Positions 7,274 to 10,649 of a DNA stretch of 10,649 bases are shown here, one piece after another. Origin of the DNA: an uncultured Chloroflexota bacterium (GTDB taxonomy: Bacteria; Chloroflexota; Anaerolineae; Aggregatilineales; Phototrophicaceae); assembly GCA_937870805.1 (NCBI GenBank), contig CALMZT010000734.1, positions 1 through 10,649 on the forward strand, read 5' to 3'. Below the pieces are notes generated by a model. It worked only from the letters and a program-made list of their open reading frames with translations. It did not search any database and was not told where the DNA came from. A program made the position numbers and the translations under genes. Position 1 is the first letter of the stretch. Each line of letters starts with the position of its first letter.

Positions 7274-7645
7274 ATGTTTGTAGGCATCGACATCTGCTCC
7301 ACACGCAAGCTGGCGCACGCGCTCACACGCTCTCCTTTTCTAAAGGAAGAAGTGTTTTCGCCTGCTGAAATCGCCTACTGCGAAGCGCAGCCCAAACCGC
7401 AGCAGCATTACAGCGGGCGCTGGGCGGCGAAAGAAGCGTGTCTTAAAGCCTTTGGTCTGAGCGTGTTAGGCGTCGAATTGAAACAAATTGAGGTCGTGCG
7501 CGACGCAGGTTCACGCCCAACACTGCACATTCACGATGAGGATTTGCGGCAGGCGATGAATAGCCAAGCCGCGAACTTCACATTGCAAGTCTCGATCAGT
7601 CACGAAGATGAATACAGCGTCGCCGTCGTGCTGGTGCTAAGCTGA
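7274..7645 (+). CDS. acpS: Holo-[acyl-carrier-protein] synthase (AcpS-type phosphopantetheinyl transferase)
   Basis: The enzyme moves 4'-phosphopantetheine from CoA to the conserved serine of an acyl carrier protein, turning apo-ACP into the active holo form. The 123-residue length is normal for AcpS. The N-terminus VGIDI carries the metal-binding Asp6. FSPAEIAYC is at 28-36 and GRWAAKEACLKAFG at 48-61, with Glu54 as the second metal ligand. A SISHEDEYSVAVV strand closes the protein near 107-119. I chose ATG 7274 rather than the in-frame ATG at 7232, because the family's conserved strand begins at this methionine and the longer version would run 38 bases into the beta-propeller gene. Its TGA shares one base with the ketosynthase ATG (TGATG). 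Placement with a KS and an ACP suggests it is dedicated to that ACP, though it could also be the cell's general AcpS. Confidence 0.92.
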   Translation: MFVGIDICSTRKLAHALTRSPFLKEEVFSPAEIAYCEAQPKPQQHYSGRWAAKEACLKAFGLSVLGVELKQIEVVRDAGSRPTLHIHDEDLRQAMNSQAANFTLQVSISHEDEYSVAVVLVLS

Positions 7646-8922
7646 TGAAGCGCGTCGTCGTTACGGGCATGGCGGTGAATACGCCGCTGGGCGATACGCT
7701 GGACTGTTTTTTTGACAATCTGATCGCTGGTAAATCAGCAGTCACGCGCTGGCGTGGCGTCGATACCGCAAACATCTATACCAAAGTCGGCGCTGACTTG
7801 AGTGACTATAATGTCGAACCCAAGCTCACGGCTCTGGCGGAGCGCGTGCCTGCCGATGTGATGAAACGCCTGCGCAAGATGGTGAAACTCGCGCCTTTTT
7901 CCACACGGCTGACGGTGCTGTGTGCCGTAGATGCGTGTGCCCACGCGCGGCTGTTCGATGTTGACCCAACGGAGATTGCCATCATCACAGGTGGGCATAA
8001 CTTTTTCCCACAATATGATTACCAACTGCACAAAGACTTCTTCGCTGATCCTGAGTTGATTGACGAGCAGTATGCCTACAAGGGATTGGACACCGATCAA
8101 GCCGCGTCCGTGAGTGAAGTGTTGGGCATCACAGGTCCGATCTATACCTTAGGCGGAGCGTGCGCCAGCACGAACCTTGCGCTGCGGGCGGCGCTGGATG
8201 AGGTTCGCCATCACGGGATGAAAGCGGTGCTCGTCGTCGGACCCTTGTTTGACTATTCGCCACTGACGCTGCAAGGACTGGCGTTGATTGGCGCGGCAAG
8301 TTATGAGAGTTTCAATGACACGCCAGAACAAGCCAGCCGCCCATTTGATGTGCGCCGCGAGGGATTTGTGCCCGCGCATGGCACAGGCGTGATGGTCGTC
8401 GAAGATGCTGAGCACGCATTGGCACGAAATGCGCAAATTCACGCTGAAGTTTTGGGCGTCACGGCGCTGTCTGACGCCAACCACCTCCCTACCCCGTCGC
8501 TCGAAGGCGAAACCCGTGCCATCCGTCGCGCGCTGCAAGAAACAGGCATCGCGCTTGAACAGGTCGATTACGTGAACGCGCACGCGACCTCGACGCCACA
8601 GGGCGATCTCGTGGAGATTCAGGCGATCAAAGCGGCGTTTGGCGATCATGCTTACCGTCTCAAGGTCAACGCCACGAAGTCGATGCTTGGACACTGCTGC
8701 TGGTCATCGGCAGTCGTGGAAACCATTGGCGCAATCATGCAAATGCAGCACTCAATCTTGCATCCTACGATCAACGTCGAGCAGCCTGACGCGGAGATTG
8801 ACCTCGATGTGTGCGCGGCGGGCGCTGTCAAACATGACATCAACATCTTCATGAAGAATGCTTTTGGCTTCGGCGGCATTAATTCCGTTGCGCTGTTCCG
8901 CCGCTTCGAGGAGCAACAATGA
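7645..8922 (+). CDS. FabF-like beta-ketoacyl-ACP synthase, possibly of the polyketide beta-branching type
   Basis: This thiolase-fold ketosynthase of 425 residues would condense an acyl group with malonyl-ACP, or decarboxylate malonyl-ACP. The catalytic set is complete: Cys173 in GGACAST, His313 in NAHATSTPQGD, and Lys345 and His350 in KSMLGHCCWSSAVVE. By my recollection each lies exactly ten positions after its E. coli FabF counterpart (163, 303, 335, 340). The C-terminal GFGGINS loop is also present. Several stretches depart from housekeeping FabF: GGHNFFPQYDYQ, YKGLDTDQAASVSEVLGI, FDYSPLTLQGLALIGA and GHCCWSS. They recall the stand-alone KS proteins of HMG-synthase (beta-branching) cassettes such as PksF/CurC. 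Those have Ser in place of the catalytic Cys, whereas this one keeps Cys. The gene overlaps acpS by one base and the reductase by four. The KS function is certain. The subfamily is a memory-based inference. Confidence 0.92.
   Translation: MKRVVVTGMAVNTPLGDTLDCFFDNLIAGKSAVTRWRGVDTANIYTKVGADLSDYNVEPKLTALAERVPADVMKRLRKMVKLAPFSTRLTVLCAVDACAHARLFDVDPTEIAIITGGHNFFPQYDYQLHKDFFADPELIDEQYAYKGLDTDQAASVSEVLGITGPIYTLGGACASTNLALRAALDEVRHHGMKAVLVVGPLFDYSPLTLQGLALIGAASYESFNDTPEQASRPFDVRREGFVPAHGTGVMVVEDAEHALARNAQIHAEVLGVTALSDANHLPTPSLEGETRAIRRALQETGIALEQVDYVNAHATSTPQGDLVEIQAIKAAFGDHAYRLKVNATKSMLGHCCWSSAVVETIGAIMQMQHSILHPTINVEQPDAEIDLDVCAAGAVKHDINIFMKNAFGFGGINSVALFRRFEEQQ
8908..8913 (+). promoter_or_regulatory. 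Shine-Dalgarno of the reductase gene inside the ketosynthase 3' end
   Basis: GAGGAG lies five bases before the reductase ATG at 8919, within the last codons of the ketosynthase. It supports independent initiation as well as coupling through the ATGA overlap. Confidence 0.7.
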
Positions 8923-9659
8923 TTTTCTTTGTGACGGGCGGCTCACGGGGCATCGGCGCGGCGATTGTGCTGCAAGCCTTCGCTGCGGGGCATGATGTCG
9001 CCTTCACCTATCGAACCGACGAAAATAGCGCCCACGCTATCGTTGAGCAGGCAGCGACATCAGGCAGACGTGTGAAATATTATCAGCTGGACGTGCGCGA
9101 CTCGGAAGCCGTTGAGCGCGTTGGCGAACAGGTAGCAGATGAGCTAGGGGATGTGCAGGTGGTGGTCAACAACGCGGGCGTCGTGCGCAGCAACCTGGCG
9201 GCGATGATGACCGACGACGAATGGCGTGAAGTGCTGGACACCAATTTGAGCGGCGCGTTTTACGTGTGTCGAGCTTTCCTGCCGACGATGCTCAGTACAG
9301 GCTTCGGGCGCATCATCAACATCTCATCTGTCGTGTCAGGTGGTATGACAGGGATGGCAAACTACGCCGCCGCCAAAGCAGGCTTGCATGGCTTGACGAA
9401 ATCGCTGGCAAAAGAATACGGGCGCAAAAACATCACCGCCAACTGCATCGTCGCGGGCGCGGTAGATACCGACATGGCACGACATGAACTTTCGGAAAAG
9501 GTGCTGCGTTTCGGTCAGGAGTTCGCGCCCGTACCCAACGGGCGATTGGCAGCGCCGCAGGAAATCGCCAACATCGTCACGTTTCTGGCTTCAGAAGCGG
9601 CAAATTATATCAACGGCGCGGAAATCAGCGTCACAGGTGGATTAGACTGGTTGCCCTAA
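8919..9659 (+). CDS. FabG-like 3-oxoacyl-ACP reductase (classical short-chain dehydrogenase)
   Basis: This NADPH-dependent reductase would reduce the 3-oxoacyl-ACP made by the adjacent ketosynthase to 3-hydroxyacyl-ACP. It has 246 residues, close to FabG. The Rossmann cofactor loop TGGSRGIG is at 6-13. NNAG is at 84-87. The active-site set is Asn109, Ser137, Tyr149 and Lys153 (Y-A-A-A-K), and the C-terminal GGLDW region is typical of FabG. The Ser-to-Tyr spacing is one residue shorter than in E. coli FabG as I recall it, which is within family variation. The ATG overlaps the ketosynthase stop (ATGA), and its TAA shares a base with the ATG of the first possible ACP start. The family is promiscuous, so the ACP-linked substrate is inferred from the neighbours. 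Confidence 0.9.
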   Translation: MIFFVTGGSRGIGAAIVLQAFAAGHDVAFTYRTDENSAHAIVEQAATSGRRVKYYQLDVRDSEAVERVGEQVADELGDVQVVVNNAGVVRSNLAAMMTDDEWREVLDTNLSGAFYVCRAFLPTMLSTGFGRIINISSVVSGGMTGMANYAAAKAGLHGLTKSLAKEYGRKNITANCIVAGAVDTDMARHELSEKVLRFGQEFAPVPNGRLAAPQEIANIVTFLASEAANYINGAEISVTGGLDWLP

Positions 9660-9660
9660 T

Positions 9661-9664
9661 GGAG
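9661..9664 (+). promoter_or_regulatory. Ribosome binding site that favours the second ACP start
   Basis: GGAG is followed by six bases (AATAAT) and then ATG at 9671. The alternative ATG at 9659 overlaps the reductase stop (TAATG) and would have to rely on coupling. Both are in the same frame and differ by four residues. Confidence 0.6.
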
Positions 9665-9670
9665 AATAAT

Positions 9671-9934
9671 ATGCTGACCAGGATCGACGTACTAAACGCC
9701 ATTCGGAATAACATGCTGCTCGTCATGGAGGAAGAATTTGACGCCGACGCCTTTGATCCTGCTCTTTCGATGCACGATCTCGGCGCGAACAGCTTGGAGA
9801 TGGTTGAAATCGTCTCGCGCACGATGCGCGAACTGAACGTCAAGGTGCCGCGCGTGCGCCTGAACCGCGTCACCAATATTGATGAACTGGCAGATGAGTT
9901 CATGCGCGTCGTCAGTGTTCCCGAACAAAGCTAG
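9671..9934 (+). CDS. Acyl carrier protein
   Basis: This small acidic protein (87 residues from ATG 9671, or 91 from ATG 9659) carries acyl intermediates on a phosphopantetheine arm. The attachment motif is DLGANSLEMVEI with Ser41 (Ser45 in the long form). The usual D-S-L is N-S-L here. The second half, containing KVPRVRLNRVTNIDELAD, continues into the expected helices III and IV. The GANS motif plus VP-x-V...NI-x-EL recalls the donor ACPs of polyketide HMG-synthase cassettes more than AcpP (GADSLDTVEL). It is the last gene of the operon, downstream of AcpS, KS and reductase, which are its probable partners. I prefer ATG 9671 because of its GGAG leader. No intrinsic terminator was seen after its TAG. 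Confidence 0.9.
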   Translation: MLTRIDVLNAIRNNMLLVMEEEFDADAFDPALSMHDLGANSLEMVEIVSRTMRELNVKVPRVRLNRVTNIDELADEFMRVVSVPEQS

Positions 9935-9963
9935 TTCACAAGCTGTAATACACTTGCTATAAT
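9935..9963 (+). promoter_or_regulatory. Sigma-70-type promoter with extended -10, driving the DUF72 gene
   Basis: TTCACA (9935-9940) is followed by exactly 17 bases and a perfect TATAAT (9958-9963). TG one base before the -10 (TGC TATAAT) makes it an extended -10. It begins directly after the ACP stop codon, so the downstream gene is likely transcribed separately from the operon. Confidence 0.75.
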
Positions 9964-10014
9964 AAGGATTGCGATTGCTGTCGCTTTCTGTTGTTTGACG
10001 CAAGGTAAAAACAA

Positions 10015-10649
10015 GTGCATCAGTGTTATATCGGGACATCAGGCTTTAGCTATAAGGACTGGAAGGAAATCTTTTATCCGAAAGGGCTGCCGCCCAGGAA
10101 ATGGCTGGCGTATTATGCTCAGCATTATGATACCGTCGAAATCAACGCCACCTTTTACCGCTATTTTGCGCGCACGGTCTTTGCAAAGTGGCGCGATGAA
10201 ACGCCTGATGATTTTCGCTTCACGCTGAAAGGTCCACGCGAGATCACGCATAACAAGAAGTTGCAGGGCATTGACGACGACTTGAAGCGTTTTATCGACA
10301 GCATCATCGACCTGCGTCCCAAACTAGCGCTGCTGCTGTGGCAGTTCCCTTACAGCTTCAAATACGAAGATGAAGAATCAAGGGAACATTTCATTCAGTT
10401 TCTGGACCGTCTCCCCCGCGATCTGAAACATACATTTGAGTTCCGCCACAAATCATGGTTCAACGACGAACTTTATGATTTGCTGAATCAGTATGACGCC
10501 GGTTTTGTCATCAATGATTCGAGTCGATGGCAAGCGGCAGAAAAAGTCACCGGTGATTTTGCCTACATCCGTTTTCATGGTCCAACAAAACTCTACGCTT
10601 CCTTATATAGCAAGGAAGCCTTAGCGGTGTGGGCGGAAAAGATCAAAAT
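10015..10649 (+). CDS. DUF72 / YecE-family protein, 3' part outside the window
   Basis: The open frame runs from GTG 10015 to the window edge, 211 full codons, without a stop. The start reads HQCYIGTSGFSYKDW after the initiator. This is the conserved opening of DUF72 proteins (YIGTSGWSY-x-x-W type), followed by YYAQHYDTVEINATFYR, LALLLWQFP, FEFRHKSW and YIRFHGP, all in family order. These are TIM-barrel proteins of uncertain biochemical role. GTG 10015 is the likely start because an in-frame TAA at 10006-10008 lies just upstream and AAGG sits nine bases before it. About 30-60 residues should be missing at the C-terminus, judging by usual family length. It has its own promoter and does not appear functionally tied to the ACP operon. 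Confidence 0.9.
   Translation, partial: MHQCYIGTSGFSYKDWKEIFYPKGLPPRKWLAYYAQHYDTVEINATFYRYFARTVFAKWRDETPDDFRFTLKGPREITHNKKLQGIDDDLKRFIDSIIDLRPKLALLLWQFPYSFKYEDEESREHFIQFLDRLPRDLKHTFEFRHKSWFNDELYDLLNQYDAGFVINDSSRWQAAEKVTGDFAYIRFHGPTKLYASLYSKEALAVWAEKIK

Noticed and set aside
8149..8694. Open frame of 181 codons on the minus strand opposite the ketosynthase
   Set aside because: It is Arg/His-rich with no recognisable motif, and it lies entirely antisense to a ketosynthase with all catalytic residues intact. It is a shadow frame.
7645..9934. Calling the cassette the cell's primary fatty-acid operon (fabF-fabG-acpP)
   Set aside because: FabD, FabH and FabZ are absent, the gene order is unusual, and the KS and ACP motifs differ from housekeeping forms. 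It is not excluded, so gene symbols were withheld for KS, reductase and ACP.
1..10649. Mobile elements, CRISPR arrays, tRNA or rRNA genes
   Set aside because: I saw no transposase or integrase motifs, regularly spaced direct repeats, tRNA cloverleaf with a T-loop signature, or rRNA-like stretches.

Overview
The window looks like chromosomal DNA of a moderately GC-rich bacterium. My best guess is a Chloroflexota member of the Anaerolineae type. This rests on an actinobacterial-style EccC ATPase without FHA domains in an otherwise non-actinobacterial context, and on a single-pass membrane protein with an N-terminal style I associate with that phylum. The assignment is inference from protein character, not a database match.

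Left part (1-5017, minus strand): a type VII secretion (ESX/WXG100) locus. Read in the direction of transcription it holds two small WXG100-like proteins (5017-4739 and 4717-4445), a strong intrinsic terminator (about 4429-4400), a second hairpin (4395-4359), a three-ATPase-domain EccC/EssC motor of about 1417 residues (4291-38), and the first ten codons of another gene running off the left edge (32-1). Both WXG100-like proteins carry F-x-G where the family normally has W-x-G. They keep the C-terminal Y/F-x-x-x-D export-type motif. In the motor, only the first ATPase domain has a canonical catalytic Walker B glutamate.

Middle and right part (5138-9934, plus strand): divergent from the secretion genes across a 120-base gap lies a tightly packed six-gene operon. 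It encodes a single-pass membrane protein with a DUF4352-like exported domain, a secreted beta-propeller-like protein, an AcpS-type phosphopantetheinyl transferase, a FabF-like ketosynthase, a FabG-like reductase and an acyl carrier protein. Neighbouring genes overlap by 1-4 bases or lie within about 11 bases of each other. The last four genes form a compact carrier-protein cassette: AcpS would load phosphopantetheine on the ACP, the ketosynthase would condense or decarboxylate acyl/malonyl-ACP, and the reductase would reduce a 3-oxoacyl-ACP. No acyltransferase, dehydratase or enoyl reductase is present. The ketosynthase and ACP look to me more like the stand-alone KS/ACP pairs of polyketide beta-branching (HMG-synthase) cassettes than like housekeeping FabF/AcpP, but the ketosynthase keeps its catalytic cysteine. 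This is the most interesting feature of the window.

Right edge (9935-10649): a near-consensus sigma-70 promoter with an extended -10 precedes a GTG-started DUF72/YecE-family gene that is cut off by the window end. No tRNA, rRNA, CRISPR array, insertion sequence or gene-free stretch over 300 bases was seen.
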